From: CAXMST01 sp963793415 | GTDB taxonomy: Bacteria > Actinomycetota > Thermoleophilia > Solirubrobacterales > 70-9 | Direction of reading: 5' to 3' | DNA length: 64,000 bases | Assembly (NCBI GenBank): GCA_963793415.1 | Contig: CAWCAC010000002.1 | Location: forward strand, 1,116,001-1,180,000 | In this document: positions 8,127 to 19,182 of the stretch, in pieces | Layout: each line of letters begins with the position of its first letter | Numbering within the stretch: position 1 is the stretch's first letter | Notes under the pieces: generated by a model | Databases searched by the model: none | Told to the model about the DNA's origin: nothing | What the model saw: the letters and a program-made list of their open reading frames with translations, nothing else | Translations under genes and position numbers: made by a program

Positions 8127-8891
8127 TCAGCGGTCGTGCAGCGCCTTGCTGATCCGCTTGCGGAAGGTGCGGACCTCGGGCGCGAGCCAGTCGGTGTGGT
8201 CGTTGCGCCAGCCCTGCCTGTCCTCGAACAGCGGGCTCTCGTTGGCCATCCCGTGGCCGATCACGTTCGACATCTTGATCCCGTAGCGGCTCTTGAGCCA
8301 GGCTGCGAGGTGGACCGCGGCGCGCGCCTGCTTCTTGCGATCGAGGATCGCCTGCGCTGTCCGGTGCGGGTTGCCGAGGTCGGGCTGGACGATCTCGATC
8401 CCGAGTGAGAGGTGGTTGAGGCCGATCGTGTGGCGGCAACGCACCGCGAGCCGGGTCAGCTGGTACGTCTTGCCGTTCTGGTCGACGACGAACTGCGCGC
8501 AGACGCCGGGGCTCTCCCCGAGCGACGGGGTGTTGGCGTCGAAGGTGCTCCAGGCGGAGGCGTAGCTCGAGCCGGCGGTGTAGTGGAGGACCAGTGCCCG
8601 CGGCTTGCGCAGCCGCCACTTGCGCCCGCCGTAGTGCCGCTTCGAGTAGTTCGCCATCTGCCGCTTGCGGTCGGCGCCGTATGAGATCGGATCCCACTTC
8701 GTCTTCGGCTTCGCGATCCCGGCGCGGCTGCCGAAAGCGGCCGGGCCCTTGACCAGCGATACGCCCTTGGCGGTGGCATCGGCATCCGAACTCGCGGCCG
8801 CGGGCGCCGCCGCGATACCGATTGCAAGGCAGGCGGCGAGGACGACCGCGATCAGCGCCCGCCGCACCGCGCTCTGATCCCGCTCGGCCAC
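8127..8891 (-). CDS. Secreted N-acetylmuramoyl-L-alanine amidase, Amidase_2/PGRP fold (254 aa)
   Basis: Predicted exported zinc amidase that cleaves the lactyl-Ala bond of peptidoglycan. The N-terminus has a signal peptide (RRALIAVVLAACLAIG..., cleavage near AAA-SS at about residue 33). The catalytic domain (about 95-245) has the zinc ligands in LVLHYTAG (His103), in the CRHTIGLNHLSLGIEI region, and in the late NDHTDW; GHGM also fits the fold. The 60-residue segment between signal peptide and domain is basic and could contact the wall. It is transcribed in the same direction as sdhA and the GGDEF gene but separated from both; likely its own unit. Substrate specificity is inferred from family. 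Confidence 0.85.
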   Translation of the reverse strand: MAERDQSAVRRALIAVVLAACLAIGIAAAPAAASSDADATAKGVSLVKGPAAFGSRAGIAKPKTKWDPISYGADRKRQMANYSKRHYGGRKWRLRKPRALVLHYTAGSSYASAWSTFDANTPSLGESPGVCAQFVVDQNGKTYQLTRLAVRCRHTIGLNHLSLGIEIVQPDLGNPHRTAQAILDRKKQARAAVHLAAWLKSRYGIKMSNVIGHGMANESPLFEDRQGWRNDHTDWLAPEVRTFRKRISKALHDR

Positions 8892-8921
8892 CGGTCGATG
8901 ATCGCAGACACCTCGGGGCGC

Positions 8922-9983
8922 TCAGCCGGTGACGCTCGGGAGCGGATCGCGAGCGAAGCGCGCCTGGTTGCCGCCCGTGCGCCGGGCGACCTCGAGGGCG
9001 CGGTCGGCGGAGCGCCACAGGTCCGCGAGTGAGTGATCGCCGGCGTTGCCGCAACTGGCACCGATCGAGATCGTCGTCAGCGGCACCGTCGGCCAGCTCT
9101 CGCGCAGTCCGGTGAGCACGTCGGCGCTGACCCCCTCGACCTGGTCGGGATCGACGGCCGCCAGCAGCACGCCGAACTCGTCGCCGCCGAGGCGGGCGAC
9201 GACGTCCTCGGAGCGGACCGAGGAGCGGATCGCCGAGGCGACGTGCCGCAGCAGCGCGTCGCCCGCCTGCTGACCCTGGAGGTCGTTGTACATCGTGAAC
9301 TCGTCGAGGTCGATCAGCAGGAAGCCGACCGCGGTGTCCGGCGCCCCTGCGTCGGCCCCGGGGAAGAGCTCGGCGGCGCGCTCGTCGAGGCCGAGGCGAT
9401 TGAGGGCGCCGGTGAGCTCGTCGCGGCGCGCCTGGCGCTCGAGCCCGTCGATCAGGCCCTCCATCGAAGTCCGCAGCCGCGCGACGAGCAGGCCGGCGAC
9501 GAGCAGCGTGCCGACCACGATGATGAACCGGGTCGGCGCTTCCTCCGGCGTCGCGTTGCCGCCGAGCAGGAGCCCGTAGGCAACGGCGATCAGGGCGAGC
9601 TGCAGCAGCGCGTGCCAGGTCCGGAAGAAGTAGAACGAGTAGAGCGCGACCCACAAGAAGAGGACCTCGTTGTCCTCGGTCCCTGTTGCATCGAAGCCGC
9701 CGACCCAGGTAGCTGTGGCGACCAGCGCCGTGCCGAGCGCGGCGGCGAGGCCGAGCACCCATTCCGGCAGCGACCTCCCGCGCTGGGCGGCAAGGATGAA
9801 GCCGATGCCGACCGCCAGCGCAACCGCGCCGCAGGCGACGACAGTGGTCTCCGAGCGCTCGGCCGCCGGCGGCAAGGCGACTGTCACGAAGGCGAGCCCT
9901 GAGCCGGCGACCATCAGGATCCCAAGGGTCCGCTCCCGCCATGGAGTCGGGCGGGCGCCAGGCCCGCGCAGAATCTCTTTCAT
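8922..9983 (-). CDS. Membrane-bound diguanylate cyclase (GGDEF, 353 aa)
   Basis: Makes cyclic di-GMP from two GTP. The first 170 residues form about six hydrophobic segments (a membrane sensor region of no named family), followed by a short coiled linker and a GGDEF domain starting at RRDELTGALNR. The active-site GGDEF is at residues 266-270 and an RxxD inhibitory site (RSED, 257-260) sits the canonical five residues upstream, so product inhibition is likely. No EAL domain. The metal-site region LIDLDEFTMYND is intact apart from the usual NDxxGH reading NDLQGQ. It shows that cyclic di-GMP signalling exists in this organism; the signal sensed is unknown. Confidence 0.9.
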   Translation of the reverse strand: MKEILRGPGARPTPWRERTLGILMVAGSGLAFVTVALPPAAERSETTVVACGAVALAVGIGFILAAQRGRSLPEWVLGLAAALGTALVATATWVGGFDATGTEDNEVLFLWVALYSFYFFRTWHALLQLALIAVAYGLLLGGNATPEEAPTRFIIVVGTLLVAGLLVARLRTSMEGLIDGLERQARRDELTGALNRLGLDERAAELFPGADAGAPDTAVGFLLIDLDEFTMYNDLQGQQAGDALLRHVASAIRSSVRSEDVVARLGGDEFGVLLAAVDPDQVEGVSADVLTGLRESWPTVPLTTISIGASCGNAGDHSLADLWRSADRALEVARRTGGNQARFARDPLPSVTG

Positions 9984-10074
9984 CCCACCCGCCTTATCGG
10001 CCGGCCGGCGGTTGCCCTTTATGGACCGATCGGATGAACCGCGGCCATCCGGTCGGATGGAGCGTGGGCCCGGG

Positions 10075-11262
10075 TCAGGTCCGGGGCTCGCCGCCGCGGC
10101 TCTCGACGGCGTCGCGCAGCGCGCGGGCGACGGCGTCGAGCGTGATCACGCCGGAGAGGCGGCCTTCTGCGTCGATCGCTGCCAGCGCCCCGAGCCGGCG
10201 CAGCTCGGTGTTCTCGAGCAGGCTCTCGATCGGCTCGTCGTCGCGGACCCGCTGTGTCTCGGCGCCGCCGGCGTCGAGCAGCTCCGAGACCTTGCAGTCA
10301 TGCCGGCTGATCTCGGGGACCCCGTCGGCGACGCCGCGCTTGAGCAGGCCGAGGAAGCGGCTCGCCGGATCGACGACCGGGAACCAGGGCCACTGGTAGC
10401 GGAAGAAGTACTCGTCGAGCGCCTTCTCGACGCTGGTGTCGCCGGCGATCGCGACCGGCTCGCTGTCCATCACGTCGGCGACCGAGACGTCGCCGAGACG
10501 GCGGTTGAGCTCGGATCTCACGGCGGTGGCCCGGGCCGCCTGGTACAGCATCCAGCCGATGAAGCCGAGCCAGACGCCGCCGATGATGTCGCCCTGCAGG
10601 ACGATGAAGATCCCGAGCGCGATGAACACGATCGAGAAGCCCTGGCCCACCCGCGCCGCGAAGCTGGTCGCCCGCTCGCGGTCCCCGGTCAGCCTCCAGG
10701 CGATCGCCCTCGCGATCCGGCCGCCGTCGAGCGGGAAGGCGGGGATCAGGTTGAAGACGAAGAGGACGACGTTGATGTAGGCGAGGAAGGCGACCACGGC
10801 GGCCCAGCCCGGGACGCCGACCCCGGCTTCGAACGCGAGCGCATCGTTGAAAGAGTCGCCCTCGAGGCCGTAGCCGAGGCCGAGGCAGACGAGCGCGATC
10901 AGCAGCGTCACCGCCGGCCCGCCCGAGGCGATCCGGAACTCCTCCCCGGCCGAGCGCGAGTCGCGCTCGAGCCCGGCGATACCGCCGAACATCCACAGCG
11001 TGATGTGGGTGATCCCGATCTTGTTGCGGAGCGCGATCACGGCGTGCCCCATCTCGTGCAGCAGGATCGAGCCGAAGAAGAGCAGCGAGCTGATCACGGC
11101 GAGGACGTAGGGCTCGAACGAGTCCTGCGGGTCGCCGAGCAGGTCCCGGTAGCGGCCTGAGAGCAGCCAGATGATCAGGAAGAGGACGAGGAACCAGCTC
11201 CAGTCCACCCCGATCGGGATGCCCCTGAAGCGGAACAGCGTGTAATCCCCGCGGCCGGTCAT
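10075..11262 (-). CDS. Site-2-type M50 metalloprotease with CBS domain pair (395 aa)
   Basis: Intramembrane zinc protease. The motif LLHEMGHAV (His69, Glu70, His73) lies in a transmembrane segment, and the third ligand is in NLIPAFPLDGGR (Asp179). Five to six hydrophobic segments fill residues 20-245. The C-terminus (about 255-390) is a pair of CBS modules, beginning VADVMDSEPVAI and continuing to ITLDAVARALRD, which commonly bind adenine nucleotides and could regulate cleavage. Members of this group release membrane-held factors or process stress signals; the substrate is not evident. Start ATG 11262; transcribed leftwards with 42 bp between it and the coiled-coil gene upstream, so the two may form one unit. 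Confidence 0.9.
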   Translation of the reverse strand: MTGRGDYTLFRFRGIPIGVDWSWFLVLFLIIWLLSGRYRDLLGDPQDSFEPYVLAVISSLLFFGSILLHEMGHAVIALRNKIGITHITLWMFGGIAGLERDSRSAGEEFRIASGGPAVTLLIALVCLGLGYGLEGDSFNDALAFEAGVGVPGWAAVVAFLAYINVVLFVFNLIPAFPLDGGRIARAIAWRLTGDRERATSFAARVGQGFSIVFIALGIFIVLQGDIIGGVWLGFIGWMLYQAARATAVRSELNRRLGDVSVADVMDSEPVAIAGDTSVEKALDEYFFRYQWPWFPVVDPASRFLGLLKRGVADGVPEISRHDCKVSELLDAGGAETQRVRDDEPIESLLENTELRRLGALAAIDAEGRLSGVITLDAVARALRDAVESRGGEPRT

Positions 11263-11304
11263 GGGTCGATTCTAGGCAGGCGCCGAGGCGGGGCAGGGGC
11301 GGCG

Positions 11305-11646
11305 TCAGCCGCCGCGGATCCGCTCGCCGATCCGGCCGAGGCCGCCGAGGGCCTGGAGCGGGTGCAGCAGCTTGCGGACCTCGCCGAGATGGCCGTCGAG
11401 GCCGCGGATCTCGCCGCGCATGCCGTCGAAGTGGTCGTGGAGCCCGTCGACGTTGTCGTTGAGGTGGTCGACCTTGCCAACCAGCGAGTCGACGCCCTCG
11501 CGCATCCGCGTCACCTCGGCGCTCATCTCGCTGACGTGGACGTCGAGCTTGTCCAGGTGGTCGCGGACCTCGGGCAGCACCTCGACCGCGTCGGCGATCC
11601 TGCGCAACTGCGCGATCAGCCCTCCGCCACCTCCCTCACGTGCCAT
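11305..11646 (-). CDS. Coiled-coil protein of unknown function (113 aa)
   Basis: I do not recognise a family. The protein is dominated by a heptad-like pattern from residue 10 to 90 with regularly placed Leu/Val/Met (LPEVRDHLDKLDVHV, EVTRMREGVDSLV, VDHLNDNVDGL), predicting one long amphipathic helix or coiled coil. It is rich in Asp/His and has glycine-rich ends (REGGGGG and GERIRGG). No signal peptide or transmembrane helix. It is on the same strand as the M50 protease downstream. Possible roles are a scaffold, an apolipoprotein-like or cell-envelope associated helix; none is supported beyond composition. Confidence 0.7.
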   Translation of the reverse strand: MAREGGGGGLIAQLRRIADAVEVLPEVRDHLDKLDVHVSEMSAEVTRMREGVDSLVGKVDHLNDNVDGLHDHFDGMRGEIRGLDGHLGEVRKLLHPLQALGGLGRIGERIRGG

Positions 11647-11712
11647 CGAACGAGCCTAGCCGCTGGCCCGGTGGTCGGACCCCGCTCGGCCGTCGGGCCG
11701 GCGGGCGAGGCT

Positions 11713-12540
11713 CTAGGCGGGGTCCTCGAAGCTGGCCGGCTCGCCGCTCATGCCGGCGGTGACCGCCGCGATCTGGTTCGGCGTGCCGAGCAGCTCCCGC
11801 TGCAGCTGCTCCTCGAGAGCGAGCGCCTCGGCCGCGGGCGCGCCGTAGGTCTGCTCGAGCAGGTGCTTGCCGCGCTGGATCGCGTCCGGCGACTTCGCGG
11901 CGATCTCGGCCGCGAGCTCGCGGGCAGCCGTCAGCGGGTCGTCGGCGAGGCGGGTGACGAGGCCGAGCTCGAGCGCCTCCTCTGCGCCGACGATCCGGCC
12001 CGTGAAGGTCAGCTCTTTGGCGACGTCGAGTCCGACGAGCCGCGGCAGGCTCTGGGTCAGTCCCATGTCGGGGATCAGTCCCCACTTGATCTCGAGCACC
12101 GACATCTTCAGGTCCGGCGCCGCGATCCGGATGTCGGCTCCGAGCGCGATCTGACAACCGCCGCCGAGCACGTTGCCCTGCAGCGCCGCGATCACCGGCA
12201 CGCGCAACGTCTGCCAGCCGTAGGAGACGCGCTGGAAGTCATTGGCGAGCTCGTCCGCGCGACGCACGAAGTTGTCCTCGATGTTGCCGCCCTCGGCCAT
12301 CACGCTGACGAAGTCGAGACCCGCGCAGAAGCTCTTGCCGTCTCCGGAGAGCACCGCGGCGCGCACGCTGCGGTCGGCGGCGACGGTGTCGATAGCGCCA
12401 TTGATCGCCTCGAACATCGCGAGGTCGAGGCCGTTGTGCTTGTCGGCCCGGGTCAGTCGGACGTCGGCGACGTGATCGTCGACGGAGACCGAGACGCGCG
12501 CGGCAACCGCAGCGGCCCGGTCCGTGGTTGCAGATTCCAT
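11713..12540 (-). CDS. Crotonase/enoyl-CoA hydratase-isomerase family protein (275 aa)
   Basis: Acts on acyl-CoA thioesters. The start ATG 12540 gives MESATTD and avoids an upstream extension of low-complexity residues. Oxyanion-hole regions are DGKSFCAGLDF and ALQGNVLGGGCQIAL. The residue that is the first catalytic Glu in classical hydratases is Gln130 here (GGGCQ), the second is kept as Glu150 (SVLEIKWG), and Asp158 follows eight residues later (IPDMG), an arrangement more like dienoyl-CoA isomerases. Function may therefore be double-bond isomerisation or a specialised reaction rather than hydration. It lies downstream of the AidB-like dehydrogenase on the same strand, but an intergenic repeat element separates them. 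Confidence 0.85.
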   Translation of the reverse strand: MESATTDRAAAVAARVSVSVDDHVADVRLTRADKHNGLDLAMFEAINGAIDTVAADRSVRAAVLSGDGKSFCAGLDFVSVMAEGGNIEDNFVRRADELANDFQRVSYGWQTLRVPVIAALQGNVLGGGCQIALGADIRIAAPDLKMSVLEIKWGLIPDMGLTQSLPRLVGLDVAKELTFTGRIVGAEEALELGLVTRLADDPLTAARELAAEIAAKSPDAIQRGKHLLEQTYGAPAAEALALEEQLQRELLGTPNQIAAVTAGMSGEPASFEDPA

Positions 12541-12917
12541 GCGGTGATCGTATTCGGCGGTGGCCCGAGACGGGGTGCGGGGCGCGGACCGAGGCGCGGG
12601 AGGGTTCATCCGGGTTGCAGGCGGGCGTTGCAGTGAGAGGGTGCGAAAGCGGGTGGCGGCCGAGGGTTCGGGGCGGATCCGCGAAGTCGGCCCTCAGACG
12701 GTCGTTTTTCGACTCTGAAAGGGCCGACTTCGCGACGACGGACCGAAGAGGACGCCGAGACACCAGATATAGGGTCACCGGCCCACGCCAGAGGTCGAAC
12801 CGCCGCCCGCGCCCTCGGCCCGGCCTCATCTCCCTCCCTCTCTGCAAATCCGCGGCCCGAACCCTCGTCGGCGCCACTCGGATGGCCCAGGCCGAGTCCC
12901 GGTTCCCTGCCCGCCCC
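12541..12917. other. 377-bp intergenic region holding a palindromic repeat element
   Basis: No credible gene was seen here. Most of the space is occupied by the inverted-terminus element at 12628-12847. The remainder on each side is GC-rich sequence without recognisable promoters. Confidence 0.6.
12628..12847. repeat. Intergenic palindromic element 1 (nested inverted repeats, ~220 bp)
   Basis: Outer ends are TTGCAGTGAGAGGG (12628-12641) and CCCTCTCTGCAA (12836-12847), complementary apart from a 2-nt gap. A second pair, GGCCGAGGG (12658-12666) and CCCTCGGCC (12812-12820), lies inside. The core is a perfect 15-bp stem, CGCGAAGTCGGCCCT (12680-12694) with its complement at 12720-12734, whose loop contains a further GTCG-TTTTT-CGAC hairpin. 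The left end closely resembles the 14-bp inverted termini of the element at 43724-43937. It could act as a transcription terminator for the upstream dehydrogenase gene, or be a non-autonomous mobile or REP-like repeat. Confidence 0.55.
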
Positions 12918-14594
12918 TCAGACCTCGGGCGTGTGGCGCTCGAGGATCCGGTCGAAGTCGGTGCCGAGCGGGAGCGTGCCGAAGGCCTCGCCCCAGTCGC
13001 CGTCGAGCCTCGTCGCGCAGAAAGCATCGGCCGTCGCCTCGTCTCCGTAACGGATCAGCAGGGAACCTTGCAGGGCGCGGGCCATGCGACCGACGATTCG
13101 GCGTGCCCGCGTCTCGATGCCTTCGAGGTCGGCGAGCTCATCGCGCGTCGCGGCGGCGAAGGAGTCGAGGCGGGCATCGGTGCCGGCCGCGGCACCGACC
13201 TCGGTGAAGAAGGCCTCGACCGACTCCGGGCTCTTGACCATCGCTCGCAGGACGTCGAGCGCCTGCACGTTGCCCGAGCCCTCCCAGATCGAGAGCAGCG
13301 GGCTCTCGCGATACAGACGTGGCATCCCGGACTCCTCGACGTAGCCGTTGCCTCCGAGGCACTCGAGCGCCTCGACGACGTGGGAGGGGCCGCGCTTGCA
13401 GACGAAATACTTGAGCACCGGAGTGGCGAGGCGCCGGACATGGGCCGAGGGCTCGTTGCCCCCGTTCGCCTCGTCGAACATCCGCGCCAGCCAGATCGCC
13501 GAGACGGTCGCCGCCTCCGACTCGACCGCGAGGTCGGCGAGCACGTTGCGCATCAGCGGCTGATCGATCAGCCGCTTGCCGAAAGCGGACCTGTGCTCGG
13601 TGTGCCAGATCGCGTGGGCGAGCCCGAGCCGCATGCCGGCGGTCGTGCCGAGCGTGCAGTCGAGCCGGGTGTGGTTGACCATCTCGATGATCGTCGGCAC
13701 GCCGCGGCCCTCCTCGCCGACCATCTGCGCCCAGGCGCCTCGGAACTCGACCTCGCTGGAGGCATTCGAGCGGTTGCCGAGCTTGTCCTTGAGGCGCTGG
13801 ACGTGGAATCGGTTGCGCTCCCCGTCAGGGAGGAATCGCGGCATCAAGAAGCAGGAGACGCCGCTCTCGGTCTGGGCGAGTACGAGGAAGGCGTCGCACA
13901 TCGGCGCCGAGCAGAACCACTTGTGTCCGGTCACCTCGTACTCGGCGCCGGGGCCGCCGCCGTTCAGCGGCACGGCCGCGGTCGTGTTCGCGCGGACGTC
14001 GGAGCCGCCCTGCTTCTCGGTCATCGCCATCCCGCACAGAGCGCCGGCCTTCTGCTCGGCCGGGATCATCCTCGGGTCGTAGGAGAGCGATGTGAAGCGC
14101 GGCTCCCAGGCCTCGGCCAGCTCCGGCTGCTTGCGCAGCGCCGGGATCACCGAGTAGGTCATCGAAATCGGGCAGCCGGGGCCGGCGTCGGTCTGGCTCA
14201 TGCACATGAAGGCGGCGGCGCGGGCGACGTGGGCTCCTGGCTGCGGCTCGCGCCAGGGCAGCGCGTGGGTGCCGTGAGAGACGTGCATCTCCATCAGCTC
14301 GTGCCAGGCAGGGTGGAAGGTGACTTCGTCGATCCGGTGGCCGAAGCGGTCGAAGATCTTCAGCTCGGGCTTGTGCTTGTCGGCGAGGAACCCGGCCTCG
14401 ATCGCACGCGCCGTGCCGGCTGCCGCGCCGACCTCGGTGATCGTCTCGAGCGCGAAGTCGCCGCCCTCTCGCGAGACCGCCTCGCGAAGCACCCGGTCGC
14501 TGGTGAAGACGTTGTAGTCCTCGAGCGGGACCGACTGGTTCAGGACCTCATGGGTGGAGTGCGTGACGGCACCCGGCGATTCCGTTGCTGCCAT
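12918..14594 (-). CDS. AidB-like acyl-CoA dehydrogenase (558 aa)
   Basis: Flavoprotein of the acyl-CoA dehydrogenase superfamily, AidB branch. It matches the E. coli alkylation-response protein along its length as I recall it: HEVLNQSVPLEDYNVFTSD at the start, IDEVTFHPAWHELM, GMAMTEKQGGSDVRANTT, LKDKLGNRSNASSEVEF, LIDQPLMRNVLADLA and SIWEGSGNVQALDVLR. The MTEKQGGSD and NRSNASSE stretches line the flavin and substrate pockets. Length (558) fits AidB rather than short-chain dehydrogenases (about 380). AidB-type proteins have been linked to protection from alkylating agents and isovaleryl-CoA dehydrogenation; which applies here is unknown. Start ATG 14594; 33 bp downstream of icd on the same strand. 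Confidence 0.9.
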   Translation of the reverse strand: MAATESPGAVTHSTHEVLNQSVPLEDYNVFTSDRVLREAVSREGGDFALETITEVGAAAGTARAIEAGFLADKHKPELKIFDRFGHRIDEVTFHPAWHELMEMHVSHGTHALPWREPQPGAHVARAAAFMCMSQTDAGPGCPISMTYSVIPALRKQPELAEAWEPRFTSLSYDPRMIPAEQKAGALCGMAMTEKQGGSDVRANTTAAVPLNGGGPGAEYEVTGHKWFCSAPMCDAFLVLAQTESGVSCFLMPRFLPDGERNRFHVQRLKDKLGNRSNASSEVEFRGAWAQMVGEEGRGVPTIIEMVNHTRLDCTLGTTAGMRLGLAHAIWHTEHRSAFGKRLIDQPLMRNVLADLAVESEAATVSAIWLARMFDEANGGNEPSAHVRRLATPVLKYFVCKRGPSHVVEALECLGGNGYVEESGMPRLYRESPLLSIWEGSGNVQALDVLRAMVKSPESVEAFFTEVGAAAGTDARLDSFAAATRDELADLEGIETRARRIVGRMARALQGSLLIRYGDEATADAFCATRLDGDWGEAFGTLPLGTDFDRILERHTPEV

Positions 14595-14627
14595 GGGCGG
14601 ATGATCGCATGCCGCCCCGCGTCCGAG

Positions 14628-16829
<2,202 letters not shown>

Positions 16830-16958
16830 GGTTCCTCGCGGGCTCGTTTGTGAAGGAGGTCGAGCCTATAGCGCGGGCTCGGCCAGTCCGCGCCTTCGCA
16901 AACACGGCTAGCCTCCGGCGCGAAGCTTCGGATCCAACCCACAGGAGGACCAGTCCCC

Positions 16959-17945
<987 letters not shown>

Positions 17946-17957
17946 GGCTACCGGAGC

Positions 17958-18635
17958 TCAGCCGGCGAGCGCAGAGACTGCGTCGCCGGCGAGCTTCGCG
18001 GCGAACACGAGGCAGAGGACCGCGACGATCGTCGCGTTCTCGCGGATCATCCACTCCCGCGTCCGGTCGAGGATCGCGACGGCGCGCTCGCCCATCAGCA
18101 GCGAGATCGCGAGCGGCAGTCCGGGTCCAAGCGTGCCCAGCAGCACGAAGATCGCAAGCGCGCCGATCTGCTCCCCCGCTTCGACGCCCGTCTCCGCGAT
18201 CGCGAGGGCGGCGCCGATCGTCAGCAGCAGGTTCTTCGGCTTTACCGCCGCCAGGCCCACGGCCAGGGTCACGGCGCGAGCCGGCGTCAGGCCGTCCACT
18301 TTCTCGATCCAGCGCGGCAGCACCGCCTCCGCGTCCCCGTCGGGTCGGCCTCGCCACTGGCGGGCCGCGACGGCGACCAGCAACACGGCGAGCCCCAACT
18401 GCAGCGCGCCCGCCCAGTCCGCGGGCGCCCCGCCCTCGCTCGCATCGGCGCCGTCTGCCACCAGCAGGGCGAGCGCGCCGACCAGCCCGAGGCTGAGCAG
18501 CCAGGCGGAGATGAAGGCGACGGCACCGTGGCGCCCGCCGGGTGCGACGACCATCAGCACGGTCGCCACGATCGCGATCGGGCTCAGCGAGACGCCGATG
18601 CCGAAGGCGAGGATCTCGCCGACGGCCCGGCCCAT
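17958..18635 (-). CDS. GAP (SfLAP)-family membrane protein (225 aa)
   Basis: An integral membrane protein with six hydrophobic segments. It starts GEILAFGIGVSLSPIAI and has the internal KPKNLLLTIGAALAIAE and LGPGLPLAISLLMGE, a pattern I associate with the GAP/Sap family (linked in mycobacteria to glycolipid export) and with LysE-like exporters. ATG 18635 is chosen because it follows the stop of the upstream regulator gene by 2 bp, giving a two-gene operon. A transport or lipid-export role under control of that regulator is inferred. The family call is by pattern, not search. Confidence 0.75.
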   Translation of the reverse strand: MGRAVGEILAFGIGVSLSPIAIVATVLMVVAPGGRHGAVAFISAWLLSLGLVGALALLVADGADASEGGAPADWAGALQLGLAVLLVAVAARQWRGRPDGDAEAVLPRWIEKVDGLTPARAVTLAVGLAAVKPKNLLLTIGAALAIAETGVEAGEQIGALAIFVLLGTLGPGLPLAISLLMGERAVAILDRTREWMIRENATIVAVLCLVFAAKLAGDAVSALAG

Positions 18636-18637
18636 GC

Positions 18638-19057
18638 TCAGCTCGCGGCGGCTTCGTCCTGCTGCTCGCCCGCCTGATCCGCGTCGCCGGCGCCGACTGC
18701 GAAGTAGCCCTTGCCGTCCTTGCGGACGCGGCCGTCCTTCTCGAGCTCGGCCATCACCCGGTAGACGTAGTTCGGCTTGATCCCCATCGCCGAGGCGATC
18801 TCGGAGGCGCTGGCGTCGGGGTTCTCGCTGACGTGCTTGAGCGCGTGGTCGGCGCGGGTGCCGCCGCGACGACGCCGGCGCTTGCCGGCCCGGCCGGAGG
18901 AGGCCTTGGCGCCGGTGCCGCGCGGCCGCCCGGGTCCGCGGCGCTTGCCGCCGAGTCCGGCGAGCGCTCGCTCGATCTGATCGAGCTCGGAGGTCAGTTC
19001 CTTGCGACGTGCCTCGAGCAGAGCGCGCGCCTTGTCGACCGCAGTGGTGGGTGCCAT
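18638..19057 (-). CDS. Winged-HTH regulator with coiled coil and AT-hook (139 aa)
   Basis: A small DNA-binding protein in three parts. Residues 5-35 form an amphipathic helix (RALLEARRKELTSELDQIE). A highly basic stretch (38-68) contains an AT-hook core GPGRPRG (41-47) and a run of arginines. The C-terminal part (about 68-122) is a winged helix: SASEIASAMGIKPNYVYRVM is the recognition helix-turn-helix and GRVRKDGKGYFAV the wing. The tail is acidic. Probably binds DNA as a dimer through the coiled coil. It is the first gene of an operon with the GAP-family membrane protein; a 14-bp palindrome 65 bp upstream of its start could be an autoregulatory site. Confidence 0.8.
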   Translation of the reverse strand: MAPTTAVDKARALLEARRKELTSELDQIERALAGLGGKRRGPGRPRGTGAKASSGRAGKRRRRRGGTRADHALKHVSENPDASASEIASAMGIKPNYVYRVMAELEKDGRVRKDGKGYFAVGAGDADQAGEQQDEAAAS

Positions 19058-19121
19058 GATTGCCTTCCCGTTGATACGAAGGCGCGGGTGACGGCCTTCG
19101 GGTGAAAGCCAGCATACCTAC

Positions 19122-19135
19122 TGTGGATTTCCACA
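19122..19135. promoter_or_regulatory. Palindrome TGTGGA-TT-TCCACA upstream of the AT-hook regulator
   Basis: A perfect 6-bp inverted repeat around two bases in the gap between the regulator start (19057, minus) and the hydroxylase stop (19183). A further TGTGGAG half-site lies about ten bases beyond. Position suits autoregulation of the regulator/GAP operon. Inferred only. Confidence 0.4.
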
Positions 19136-19182
19136 CTTTGCGATGTGTGGAGTTGCGCCTGGGGAGGACCCCGGCGCGGGGG

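Noticed and set aside
12541..12917. CDS on either strand across the intergenic element
   Set aside because: The open frames are GC-rich shadows; structured inverted repeats explain the sequence better.
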